A DNA stretch of 64,000 bases from NCBI GenBank assembly GCA_019931105.1, contig JAIOUW010000001.1, positions 186,001-250,000 on the forward strand, in the 5' to 3' direction. A program made the translations under genes and the position numbers. Below the pieces are notes generated by a model. That model was not told the origin of the DNA, made no database searches, and saw only the letters and a program-made list of their open reading frames with translations. Each line of letters starts with the position of its first letter. The stretch's first letter is position 1. This stretch comes from Flavobacteriaceae bacterium NBU2977. GTDB lineage: Bacteria > Bacteroidota > Bacteroidia > Flavobacteriales > Flavobacteriaceae. Positions 26,404 through 33,652 of this stretch are shown here, piece after piece.

Positions 26404-26922
26404 TTGAATAAAACATTGGATTCACCGGAAAAGCAAAGAAAAAGAAAGAAACTAGCTGATAGATTTGATAATGATTGGGAATTTGATTTTAAGAATGTAC
26501 AAATCAAAAGGAAACACAAATCTTTTGTAGAAAAGTTAAAAGGAATTTTCAAATCTAAAAAGCATTCTGTTTTTGCAATGTATTGGTGGTTAAAATACCA
26601 ATATATGAAAGATGATACGGCTAAAAAGTTCTACTTTCCTCTGAAACATGATAATATACCTGTTAAAGGTCTTCCCTTCAAATATGAAATGAAAGGGAAA
26701 TGGACCATCCCATCAGCTGACCTGAAATATCTTTATGGCGGACCATTAATTAGCCAGGAATTGGAATTACTTGTGCCTCCAGAAGATACTTGGAAAAAAG
26801 TGATTCGGATTTCAAAAAATTTGGCAAAGGTGCTGACACCGATATTCGGATTTATTTTTTTTCTTTTTAGATATAAAGAGGAGATAAGGGAAATTTTTAA
26901 TTGGATAAAAAACAGCTTGTAA
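26404..26922 (+). CDS. Unrecognised protein with one C-terminal membrane helix
   Basis: A 172-residue protein from a TTG start. The first 60 residues are strongly basic (KQRKRKKLADRF, KRKHKSFVEKLKGIFKSKKH). A hydrophobic helix lies near residues 144-160 (LTPIFGFIFFLF), so it may be tail-anchored with most of the protein in the cytoplasm. I recognise no domain. The start is uncertain: no ATG is available until Met60 region (MYWWLKYQYM). AT-rich like its neighbours. Confidence 0.5.
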   Translation: MNKTLDSPEKQRKRKKLADRFDNDWEFDFKNVQIKRKHKSFVEKLKGIFKSKKHSVFAMYWWLKYQYMKDDTAKKFYFPLKHDNIPVKGLPFKYEMKGKWTIPSADLKYLYGGPLISQELELLVPPEDTWKKVIRISKNLAKVLTPIFGFIFFLFRYKEEIREIFNWIKNSL

Positions 26923-26923
26923 A

Positions 26924-27002
26924 CGGTGTATACTAAATTGCGGTCGGAATTTCCAGTTGGAAAAGTCCTCAACTAATCACACAGGCGCTTCTATACATAA
27001 CG
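26924..27002. repeat. Imperfect palindromic linker between two AT-rich genes
   Basis: This 79-bp stretch begins CGGTGTATA and ends TATACATAACG, which are inverted relative to each other. An inner GGAATTTCC/GGAAAAGTCC hairpin sits at 26946-26968. It fills almost the whole space between the stop at 26922 and the ATG at 27004. Size and symmetry recall integron attC sites; exact core bases do not match the classical consensus. Confidence 0.4.
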
Positions 27003-27003
27003 A

Positions 27004-27591
27004 ATGAACCTAATTGACACATCTCACAAACCTCTTTTCTTTAAATCGAAGTTTGGAACACCATTAAGGATTTATACGACAACATTTTCCAAAGATTTAT
27101 TCACGGTTTTCATATTTTCAATTATTGCACTCGTATTAGGGGTACTTTTTATTTACAACTCAACATTCGATAAAACCAGTGAAACTTGGATTCCACCATT
27201 GTTAATCACGTTTGGATTGTTAATTCCGATATATATTTATGTAGGAAACCGATTTCGATATATCGCACTATTTGAAAAAGGAGTTGTTATTAAAAAGAGG
27301 TTCCGAGTATATGAAATATTTTATAGGGATATTAAAAAAATTAAACTTGTAAATGCAGTTCCATATAAGAATCTGTTTAAATCTAATATTAATAAAGATT
27401 ATGCATTTGATGTATTTCTCAGTAACAGTGATATAATAAGTTATGGAATAAGTGAAAGGTTATATAAATCAATTTCTTGGCCAAGGATTTATTATGGAGT
27501 AAGAGTTATCGAGATTCAAAATCTGGTAGATACTATTAATATAAAAATTAATAATACTTCAAATGATAATGCCCCCTATGAAAAGCCTTAG
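27004..27591 (+). CDS. Membrane protein with a PH-like domain
   Basis: A 195-residue protein with two helices at about residues 34-55 and 62-80, then a soluble part that starts NRFRYIALFEKGVVIKKRFRVYEIFYRDIKKIKL, given in pieces here, the strand pattern of bacterial pleckstrin-homology (bPH) domains. Function unknown. Third gene of the AT-rich patch and the last before the convergent MazG-like gene. Confidence 0.55.
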   Translation: MNLIDTSHKPLFFKSKFGTPLRIYTTTFSKDLFTVFIFSIIALVLGVLFIYNSTFDKTSETWIPPLLITFGLLIPIYIYVGNRFRYIALFEKGVVIKKRFRVYEIFYRDIKKIKLVNAVPYKNLFKSNINKDYAFDVFLSNSDIISYGISERLYKSISWPRIYYGVRVIEIQNLVDTINIKINNTSNDNAPYEKP

Positions 27592-27603
27592 TCCTACCTT
27601 CTC

Positions 27604-27990
27604 CTATTTATCCAACACCCCCTGAATATCGGGCTTAAAATAGTTGGGGCCTTTTAACACTTTACCATCTTCACGGTAAATGGGTTTGCCATCACTGCCC
27701 AACTTACTCATATTACTGCGTTGAATTTCTTCAAAAACCTCTTCGATCTTGTATTGCATGCCGTGTTCGAGAATCGTACCGCAAAGAATATAGAGCATAT
27801 CGCCAAGGGCATCGGCCACCTCGACCAGGTCATTGTTATTGGCCGCCTCAAGGTATTCTTTGTTCTCTTCGTCCATTAGATTAAAACGCAGGCGATTTTT
27901 TGACTCGCCAAGATCGGCCTTCATGGTCTTCGAGACCCCCAGTCCGAACGAATTGTGAAATTGTGCCACGGCACTTATTTTCTTTTGCAT
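27604..27990 (-). CDS. MazG-like nucleotide pyrophosphohydrolase
   Basis: A 128-residue all-alpha NTP pyrophosphohydrolase. The metal-binding acidic helix pair is visible: RFNLMDEENKEYLEA (ExxE-like) and VEVADALGDMLYILCG (ExxD). It hydrolyses (d)NTPs or related nucleotides, probably as housekeeping. I start at ATG 27990 (MQKKISAVAQF); an ATG eight codons earlier would overlap the divergent small gene. Confidence 0.82.
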   Translation of the reverse strand: MQKKISAVAQFHNSFGLGVSKTMKADLGESKNRLRFNLMDEENKEYLEAANNNDLVEVADALGDMLYILCGTILEHGMQYKIEEVFEEIQRSNMSKLGSDGKPIYREDGKVLKGPNYFKPDIQGVLDK

Positions 27991-28030
27991 TGATTTTCGC
28001 TTAGATTTGCCCAAAAATAATCAAAACCGC

Positions 28031-28219
28031 ATGTTCAGCACGGGACAAATCATTTTTGCCGCTTTTTTCGTGGTCGCATTTGCCTTTTTCATCGTGTTAT
28101 CCTATAAAAAGGATAAAAAATTGCATTCCAAGAATTACCAAGGAGTCAAGTGGGTAGGAATAATCTTTATTATTTTCTTACTTATTCTCTTCGCGATTAA
28201 GTATTTCCTTAAAAATTAA
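28031..28219 (+). CDS. Small two-helix membrane protein
   Basis: A 62-residue protein starting MFSTGQIIFAAFF with helices at about residues 5-25 and 42-60 joined by a basic loop (YKKDKKLHSKNY). I recall close relatives in many Flavobacteriaceae but no assigned function. ATG 28031 is chosen over a TTG eight codons upstream, which overlaps the divergent mazG-like leader. An ATTGCATT/AATGCAAT hairpin follows the stop at 28227-28251. Confidence 0.7.
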   Translation: MFSTGQIIFAAFFVVAFAFFIVLSYKKDKKLHSKNYQGVKWVGIIFIIFLLILFAIKYFLKN

Positions 28220-28300
28220 CTCAAAGATTGCATTGTTGACAAAAATGCAATTTCAAGCATCTTATCGATCTTTTTTGACCGTATAACATAACAAACGACA

Positions 28301-28308
28301 TAATTTTG
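28301..28308 (+). promoter_or_regulatory. Likely -7 box (TAATTTTG) of microprotein D
   Basis: TAATTTTG lies 27 bases before the ATG at 28336, with TTTG at 28274-28277, 23 bases upstream. The octamer equals the one before microprotein A. It overlaps the TTG at 28306, which makes that codon an unlikely start. Confidence 0.5.
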
Positions 28309-28335
28309 CGTTTGGTTAACAAAGGGGGCAAAACC

Positions 28336-28515
28336 ATGATGACTTTTTTCAGTGTTTTTTTCATATTAATAGGTATCAACGCCATAATGATGTTCTTTAG
28401 TCTGACAGGTATCGACCAAAAGACAAAAAAGAGCGATTCAACAGCTTCAAAAGCATCAGAATCTCAGATCTACCCTATGGATTTGGCGTCGTCGGAGTAT
28501 AAAAAAGCGGTATAG
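28336..28515 (+). CDS. Membrane microprotein D, long form (59 residues)
   Basis: Fourth member of the microprotein family. Residues 1-22 align without gaps to the three ORFs at 9.8-10.4 kb: Met1, Thr3, Phe4, Phe5, Val7, Leu11, Ile14, Asn15 and Ser22. Unlike them it has a 35-residue polar tail (from GIDQKTKKSD onward) that is probably cytoplasmic or periplasmic. ATG 28336 puts Thr and Phe in register; a TTG ten codons earlier is inside the promoter. Seventeen bases before crcB, so the two may share a transcript. Function unknown. Confidence 0.7.
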   Translation: MMTFFSVFFILIGINAIMMFFSLTGIDQKTKKSDSTASKASESQIYPMDLASSEYKKAV

Positions 28516-28532
28516 TTTTATACCTTTAGGGT

Positions 28533-28904
28533 ATGAAGCAGCTAGTGCTCGTATTCTTGGGAGGTGGTATCGGAAGCATACTCCGTTATATCATATCAAA
28601 GTTTTTCAATCCGTATTTTCAACATTTTTTTCTTGGCACTTTTTTGGTCAATATAATCGGCTGCCTACTCATTGGCATTATCATTGGGCTTTCTTTCAAG
28701 AATAATTTTCTTACCGAAAACCAGACCCTTCTGTTGGCTACAGGCTTCTGCGGAGGGTTCACAACATTCTCGACCTTCGCCCTGGAAAAACACAGCTTAC
28801 TTCGCGACGGTGAATTCCTGTATTTTTCCTTCTATACGTTATCAAGTATCACGATCGGCATTCTGGCCGTGGTCTTGGGACTTTGGTTGGCCCGAATACT
28901 CTAA
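28533..28904 (+). CDS. crcB: Fluoride channel CrcB/FluC
   Basis: A 123-residue four-helix membrane protein that exports fluoride as a dual-topology homodimer. The pore motif GFCGGFTTFSTFALE lies near residues 72-86, and GGGIGSILRYIIS near residue 10 is also typical. Length is normal for the family. I see no fluoride riboswitch upstream. It closely follows microprotein D. Confidence 0.93.
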   Translation: MKQLVLVFLGGGIGSILRYIISKFFNPYFQHFFLGTFLVNIIGCLLIGIIIGLSFKNNFLTENQTLLLATGFCGGFTTFSTFALEKHSLLRDGEFLYFSFYTLSSITIGILAVVLGLWLARIL

Positions 28905-28911
28905 GCCAAGT

Positions 28912-28929
28912 CTTTCAATTCGTTGAAAG
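28912..28929 (+). terminator. UUCG-loop hairpin after crcB
   Basis: CTTTCAA and TTGAAAG pair around a TTCG tetraloop seven bases after the crcB stop. No T-run follows, so it may stabilise the 3' end rather than terminate. Confidence 0.4.
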
Positions 28930-29083
28930 GATCTATCATTATTTAGTGCCCCGCCCCATTAAGATTGCAAACCCTAGAAGCAATAATATGGACTATCGTT
29001 AAACGATATTTTCTTCACATGGTCCTTACAATTCTTTTAATCAAGCATTATTAATTCGTAATTTTTAATACTTTTTTAAATCA

Positions 29084-29104
29084 TACCCTAAATTTTATAG
29101 GGTA
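29084..29104. promoter_or_regulatory. Inverted repeat TACCCTA/TAGGGTA upstream of glnK
   Basis: Two seven-base arms separated by seven bases, 14-bp centre spacing, in the long control region before glnK. A regulator operator is possible; no second copy occurs in the window. Confidence 0.35.
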
Positions 29105-29136
29105 CAATTTACAATTAGAATAAAAATATTGTTTAT

Positions 29137-29165
29137 ACCCCTAAAAAATTAGGGGTTATTTTTTA
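29137..29165 (+). terminator. Terminator-like hairpin upstream of glnK
   Basis: ACCCCTAA and TTAGGGGT form a perfect eight-base stem with an AAAA loop, followed by TATTTTTTATTT. It may end transcripts reading in from crcB or act as an attenuator for glnK. Confidence 0.6.
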
Positions 29166-29172
29166 TTTAAGA

Positions 29173-29180
29173 TAGATTTG
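29173..29180 (+). promoter_or_regulatory. Possible -7 box (TAGATTTG) of glnK
   Basis: TAGATTTG matches TAnnTTTG just after the hairpin. The implied leader is about 155 bases. No clear -33 TTG. Confidence 0.35.
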
Positions 29181-29343
29181 ACCTTTTAACAATTGAGCCA
29201 ATGAAATTGATTATTTCCAAATTCCCAGAAAACCACAGGCCGATATTCACGGCTCGAACGCCAAGGGCCCAAAGAATGGAGGCCAATAATCTTTGTAAAG
29301 AAACAATTACAACTGACCAGTATGGACAATTAAATTTTAACAA

Positions 29344-29682
29344 ATGAAACAGATCGAAGCAATTATCAGAAAATCCAAATTTGACGATGTCAAAGAGGCA
29401 TTGCATGCAATCGAGGTAAACTTCTTCAGCTATTGGGACGTTACCGGTGTCGGAAATGAAAAACAAGGCCACGTTTACCGCGGTATATCGTATAGCACCA
29501 CCGACATTCAAAGAAGATACCTGTCCATCGTCGTCTCCGATGAGTTTTTGGACAAAACGGTCAACGCGATCATAGAGGCCGCCCAAACAGGAAACGTAGG
29601 CGATGGCAAAATATTCGTTTCAGAAGTTTTACAGGCCTATCGCATACGTACGAGAGAAGACGGACACGCCGGAATCAACTAA
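29344..29682 (+). CDS. glnK: P-II nitrogen regulatory protein GlnK
   Basis: A 112-residue trimeric signal protein that senses 2-oxoglutarate, ATP/ADP and nitrogen status and gates the ammonium channel. The B-loop TGNVGDGKIFV and C-loop YRIRTREDG are standard. The T-loop differs from E. coli: after YRG comes ISYSTTDIQRRYL instead of AEYMVDFLPK; the modifiable Tyr is retained and Gln in EKQGHV is the usual ligand residue. First gene of glnK-amt-porin, 30 bases before amt. Confidence 0.93.
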   Translation: MKQIEAIIRKSKFDDVKEALHAIEVNFFSYWDVTGVGNEKQGHVYRGISYSTTDIQRRYLSIVVSDEFLDKTVNAIIEAAQTGNVGDGKIFVSEVLQAYRIRTREDGHAGIN

Positions 29683-29712
29683 ATATAACTAACCCACAAA
29701 AAATTTAAATAT

Positions 29713-30951
29713 ATGGAAGCAGGATTATTTACAGCAAACAACGTATGGATGATGGTATGTACCGCACTGGTATTCTTCATGCACACGGGGTTCGGCTTTT
29801 TGGAAATAGGACTAACAAGACAAAAAAATACGATCAACATTTTATTCAAGAATATATTCATAATCACCGGAGGCCTTTTATTGTACTACGCCTTCGGCTT
29901 CAATTTAATGTACCCCGGTTTTGAAGAAGGTTCTTCGGGAATCTTGAAATTTGCCGGTTTTGGCATCGGCGCTCCCGAAAACGGTATGACCCCTGACTAC
30001 GCCACCGGCGGGTACACCTGGTGGACCGACTTTTTATTTCAGGGCATGTTCGCCGCTACCGCGGCAACAATCGTTTCAGGTGCCGTGGCCGAGCGTATAA
30101 AGATAGGTTCCTTCATGATATTCGTAATCTTTTATGTAGGCCTTGTTTACCCGATTGTTGGAGCCTGGAAATGGGGCGGAGGATTTTTGGATTCATGGGG
30201 ATTCTACGATTTCGCCGGCTCTACCTTGGTACACTCCGTTGGCGGTTGGGCCGCTCTGGTCGCCATTGCACTTTTAGGATCGAGAATCGGTAAGTTCGGA
30301 TCCGATGGTAAACCTAAGGCCATTCCCGGACACAGCATACCCATGGCCACTGCCGGGGTGCTTATACTCTGGTTGGGGTGGTTCGGCTTTAACGGAGGCT
30401 CTGTATTGTCCGCAGATCCCGCATTGACCTCATTGGTATTGGTGACCACAAGTTTGGCCGCGGCGGCAGGTGGTTTTGGTGCATTCTTACTCTCTACGGT
30501 CTTATACAAAAATATGGACCTCACCATGTTCTTGAACGGCATCTTGGGCGGTCTGGTAGGTATCACCGCCGGCGCCGATTTAATGTCACCGAACGAAGCA
30601 GTTGTTATCGGCTTTATCGCCGGGCTGATCATAGTATTGGGGGTATCTTTTATAGATAAACTAAAACTTGACGATCCTGTCGGTGCCGTAACCGTTCACT
30701 TGATCTGTGGTATTTGGGGCACATTGGCTGTTGGGATCCTCGGTGACAAGGCAGGTTTTGACCAATTCTTGACCCAACTTTTTGGAGTATTGATCATTGG
30801 TGCCTTCTGTGTTATCAGTTCAGGAATTATACTAGGGGTACTCAAGGCCGTAATGGGGCTCAGGGTCTCAAAAAAAGAAGAATTGGAAGGTCTCGATATT
30901 CACGAACATGGCATGGATGCATATCCTGATTTTAGAACGAACGAGCACTAG
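29713..30951 (+). CDS. amt: Ammonium transporter Amt
   Basis: A 412-residue ammonium channel/transporter of the Amt/MEP/Rh family with about eleven helices. FFMHTGFGFLEIGLTR opens TM1, the pore His pair appears in TLVHSVGGWAAL and VTVHLICGIWGT, and GGYTWWTDFLFQGMFAA carries the external Phe gate region. No cleavable signal peptide; the first helix starts at once. Coupled with glnK, whose T-loop normally plugs the pore when nitrogen is plentiful. Confidence 0.95.
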   Translation: MEAGLFTANNVWMMVCTALVFFMHTGFGFLEIGLTRQKNTINILFKNIFIITGGLLLYYAFGFNLMYPGFEEGSSGILKFAGFGIGAPENGMTPDYATGGYTWWTDFLFQGMFAATAATIVSGAVAERIKIGSFMIFVIFYVGLVYPIVGAWKWGGGFLDSWGFYDFAGSTLVHSVGGWAALVAIALLGSRIGKFGSDGKPKAIPGHSIPMATAGVLILWLGWFGFNGGSVLSADPALTSLVLVTTSLAAAAGGFGAFLLSTVLYKNMDLTMFLNGILGGLVGITAGADLMSPNEAVVIGFIAGLIIVLGVSFIDKLKLDDPVGAVTVHLICGIWGTLAVGILGDKAGFDQFLTQLFGVLIIGAFCVISSGIILGVLKAVMGLRVSKKEELEGLDIHEHGMDAYPDFRTNEH

Positions 30952-30969
30952 CTAAACAAATAATAAGGA

Positions 30970-30997
30970 AACGGAGCGTTTGGCAGAACGCTCCGTT
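30970..30997 (+). terminator. Hairpin between amt and the porin gene
   Basis: AACGGAGCGTT and AACGCTCCGTT form an 11-base perfect stem around TGGCAG, 19 bases after amt. No T-run follows, so it probably tunes message stability or lowers porin expression rather than ending the operon. Confidence 0.5.
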
Positions 30998-31068
30998 AAA
31001 TAACCTTTTCAAAATTCAGATCTATCTATTATCAACATCCCATTAAAGGGACATCTAATCTTAAATTT

Positions 31069-32115
31069 ATGAAAGCGATTACAAACACAAATTTCGTAAA
31101 AATTATAGTTTTTCCTGTAATCTTGTTTCTGGGCAGTTTCGCCTTTGCACAAGATGAAGAGGAAACCAAGCCCAAATTTTCTTTTAGTGGAACTGTAGAT
31201 GCCTATTATAGGGCCAATCTGAATTCTGCAAACTCAGGTGAAAATTATTCGGCCCCCGGAAGCTCTTTTGCAAACCTTCCCGGTTTTGCCCTGGGCATGG
31301 CCAATGTCATTGGATCATACGAAGGCGAAAAAGTCGGATTTGTGGCCGATCTGGTCTTCGGGCCTCGGGGTACCGACGCGATTTTTGCTTCCCCGATGTA
31401 TTCCCTCACCGGAAATATCGTGAACCAACTCTATGTTTATTGGAACGTGAGCGAGTCGGTGACCCTGACATTCGGTAATTTCAATACGTTTTTGGGGTAC
31501 GAGGTAATTTCACCATCGGCGAACTTCAACTATAGCACGTCGTATCTGTTCTCTTATGGACCCTTTTCACATACCGGATTAAAGGCCGATTTCGATTTGG
31601 GCAATGATTGGTCGGCCATGTTATCGGTGATGAACCCGACCGACCTTACCGAATTCAATCCTTCCGGAACTTACGCTTTTGGGGCCCAATTGGGCTATAG
31701 TGGTCAATATCTCAATGCGCTTATCGATCATGGGGCATTCGAAATCGATTATACCGGAGGGTTCGATTTGTCCGATTCATTTTTCTTAGGAATCAACGCC
31801 GCCTATTTTGACAATGACGGTGAAGGTTTTTATGGGACGGCCCTTTATCCTCAACTGAAAACCTCTGATAATTTTACCATCGGATTGAGAGGGGAATATT
31901 TTGCGGAAACCGGTGAAGATGCCGAAGCTATAGTATTTGGTGACGAGACCAATGTTTTTGCGGTAACGCTCACAGGTAGCGCAACGATCGGAGATTTGAT
32001 CATAAAACCTGAGTTAAGACTCGATAGTGTCTCCGAAGATGTGTTTCTAAACTCCGACGGAGAACCGATCGGAAGTCTTTCGTCATTTGTACTGGCAGCA
32101 ATTTACCAGTTCTAA
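31069..32115 (+). CDS. Outer-membrane porin-like beta-barrel in the ammonium operon
   Basis: A 348-residue exported protein with signal peptide ending GSFAFAQ near residue 28. The mature chain is rich in Gly, Tyr, Phe and Asp in alternating strands (FSFSGTVDAYYRANLN, TFGNFNTFLGYEVISP, LTIGLRGEYF-like strands) and ends with the aromatic IYQF typical of outer-membrane barrels. It resembles the porin group that stands beside amt in many Bacteroidota; I infer a role in letting ammonium or small N-compounds cross the outer membrane. Confidence 0.8.
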   Translation: MKAITNTNFVKIIVFPVILFLGSFAFAQDEEETKPKFSFSGTVDAYYRANLNSANSGENYSAPGSSFANLPGFALGMANVIGSYEGEKVGFVADLVFGPRGTDAIFASPMYSLTGNIVNQLYVYWNVSESVTLTFGNFNTFLGYEVISPSANFNYSTSYLFSYGPFSHTGLKADFDLGNDWSAMLSVMNPTDLTEFNPSGTYAFGAQLGYSGQYLNALIDHGAFEIDYTGGFDLSDSFFLGINAAYFDNDGEGFYGTALYPQLKTSDNFTIGLRGEYFAETGEDAEAIVFGDETNVFAVTLTGSATIGDLIIKPELRLDSVSEDVFLNSDGEPIGSLSSFVLAAIYQF

Positions 32116-32155
32116 ATGAATCAGTTAAGTTTAGGTTTGTAAGTTGGTCAGTTCA

Positions 32156-32182
32156 AAACCCGGTCAATTGGCCGGGTTTTTT
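32156..32182. terminator. Terminator of the glnK-amt-porin operon
   Basis: AAAACCCGG and CCGGGTTTT pair perfectly around eight bases, followed by TT. It lies between convergent genes and can serve both, overlapping the last codon of the DUF1684 gene. Confidence 0.8.
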
Positions 32183-32831
32183 AATCTGAAATAGGTTTGA
32201 AATCCTTCACTCCGGCCAGAATTGCAACATTCAGTGCGTTTACGCTTGGAACGATGGGACAGGAATATTTTTTATTATATGCGCAATATGGATTATACGC
32301 CTTGTTAAAGTTAAGTATGAGCGTATCTCCGCTAGGTATTGAAAGGTCTAAATATCTTCCGCCAGCGTAGGTTTCCTCACCATTGGTCTTATCGGTAAAG
32401 GGCAAAAAAAGATAATCACGATATTCTTCTTGTTGCATCAATTCCTCATTCTGGTACACTTCTAACCGATGCTCGACACCATTCAAGCTAAAATGGGCCA
32501 TACCGTAAACAACCTCCCTTGATTTTCTATCGGTGGTGGTGGGCATCAGAAAGGGAATGGCATCGGGGGTACGCACAAATTTGGCCACAACTATGAATGA
32601 TGTGTCGGGGTCAAAGAAATCCAACCCTTCGAAATTTTTTCTATGTCTATCGGGCAGCGGCGATGTTTCGGGATCTTTGAACTCTTTATTAAGTTCATTT
32701 TGAAACTCCAAGATATCCTTGACGGCATCAAGTTCTTGGGCGGCAATCTGTTCTTGAGCGACATCGTGGTATCTCTTATCCTGCTTGCACGACAGCATTA
32801 TCACCAAAAAAACAAAGGGAACAAATCTCAT
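32181..32831 (-). CDS. DUF1684 lipoprotein
   Basis: A 216-residue lipoprotein: MRFVPFVFLVIMLSC ends in a lipobox. The DUF1684 core spans about residues 60-212 and has GRYLDL, FNKAYNPYCAYNKKYSCPI and the closing NALNVAILAGVKDF, with the NPYCAYN..YSCP block being diagnostic. Function unknown in the family. I use ATG 32831; nine more codons are open upstream but do not begin a signal peptide. Confidence 0.85.
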   Translation of the reverse strand: MRFVPFVFLVIMLSCKQDKRYHDVAQEQIAAQELDAVKDILEFQNELNKEFKDPETSPLPDRHRKNFEGLDFFDPDTSFIVVAKFVRTPDAIPFLMPTTTDRKSREVVYGMAHFSLNGVEHRLEVYQNEELMQQEEYRDYLFLPFTDKTNGEETYAGGRYLDLSIPSGDTLILNFNKAYNPYCAYNKKYSCPIVPSVNALNVAILAGVKDFKPISD

Positions 32832-32914
32832 TTTAGCTGCTTTAAGACAAAAATACAATTTATACTACTTCGATACAGATCCAAATTTCTGTACTTTGCC
32901 GCAAAACATATCAA

Positions 32915-33652
32915 ATGCAAAAATCTATCCTTATCGCTTGCTTGGCCCTTACTGTCATATCCTGTGGGGAAACAAATAATAAACCCATTGACCATGGGAA
33001 GAACACAAGGGTATTGCCTGAGTTGGATACCACAAGGTACAATGTCGCTTTCTTGATCATGGATGGTACGTACAATACCGAATTCACGGCACCTTTCGAT
33101 ATTTTTCAACATACGAAATATAGAAAGGGAATCAAGGCCATGAATACCTTTACCGTCGCAAATACACTGAGCCCAATAACCACTTTCGAGGGCGTTCGGG
33201 TTCTACCTGATTATGATTATACTGTGGATGATCTACCCAAAATCGATATTCTTGTCGTGCCTAGCGCAGAACATCATCTTGACACTGACTTGAAAGACAA
33301 CATTATGATAGATTTTGTAAAGAAAGTAGATTCCAGTGCGCTCTATATGACCAGCCATTGTGACGGAGCTTTTGTTCTTGCCCAGGCCGGGGTTTTAGAC
33401 AACGTAGTTTCCACGACCTTTCCTAGTGATATCGAAAAATACAGGGCCATGTTCCCCCATTTGAGTATAAAGGACAGTGTACTCTTCGTGCATGACGCAA
33501 AATATATCACCTCGGCAGGTGGTGCCAAAAGTTTCGAAGCGGCACTTTATCTTTGTGAATTGTTATATGGCAAAGAAATTGCCGAAAGTATCGCCAAAGG
33601 CCTCGTTATCGATTGGCGGCTTGACCAAGTACCGCACCTTATCGTTCAATAA
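32915..33652 (+). CDS. DJ-1/PfpI-family lipoprotein
   Basis: A 245-residue lipoprotein (ACLALTVISC lipobox) carrying a DJ-1/PfpI class I glutamine-amidotransferase-like domain from about residue 40. The nucleophile elbow is TSHCDGAFVLAQAG near residue 145 with the reactive Cys, and YITSAGGAKSFEAALYL is the usual downstream block of the AraC-associated DJ-1 subgroup. Members act as chaperone-like hydrolases or have no known activity. A TACTTTG sequence 17 bases upstream is a near-match to the -7 box. Its last 14 bases overlap the convergent hydrolase. Confidence 0.85.
   Translation: MQKSILIACLALTVISCGETNNKPIDHGKNTRVLPELDTTRYNVAFLIMDGTYNTEFTAPFDIFQHTKYRKGIKAMNTFTVANTLSPITTFEGVRVLPDYDYTVDDLPKIDILVVPSAEHHLDTDLKDNIMIDFVKKVDSSALYMTSHCDGAFVLAQAGVLDNVVSTTFPSDIEKYRAMFPHLSIKDSVLFVHDAKYITSAGGAKSFEAALYLCELLYGKEIAESIAKGLVIDWRLDQVPHLIVQ

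Larger units (their letters stand above)
28905..29343. other. 439-bp control region between crcB and glnK
   Basis: No ORF that I can support. It contains a UUCG hairpin (28912-28929), an inverted repeat TACCCTA/TAGGGTA (29084-29104), a terminator-like hairpin (29137-29165), a -7 match (29173-29180), then about 160 bases of leader up to glnK. Confidence 0.5.

Noticed and set aside
28306..28335. TTG start for microprotein D
   Set aside because: The codon lies inside the -7 box TAATTTTG, and ATG 28336 brings residues into register with the paralogues.
28220..28532. Fluoride riboswitch before crcB
   Set aside because: I could not find the conserved pseudoknot pattern, and the space is taken by the microprotein gene.
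28905..29343. Sigma-54 promoter upstream of glnK
   Set aside because: GG and TTG elements are present near 29277 but two bases too far apart for the -24/-12 consensus.
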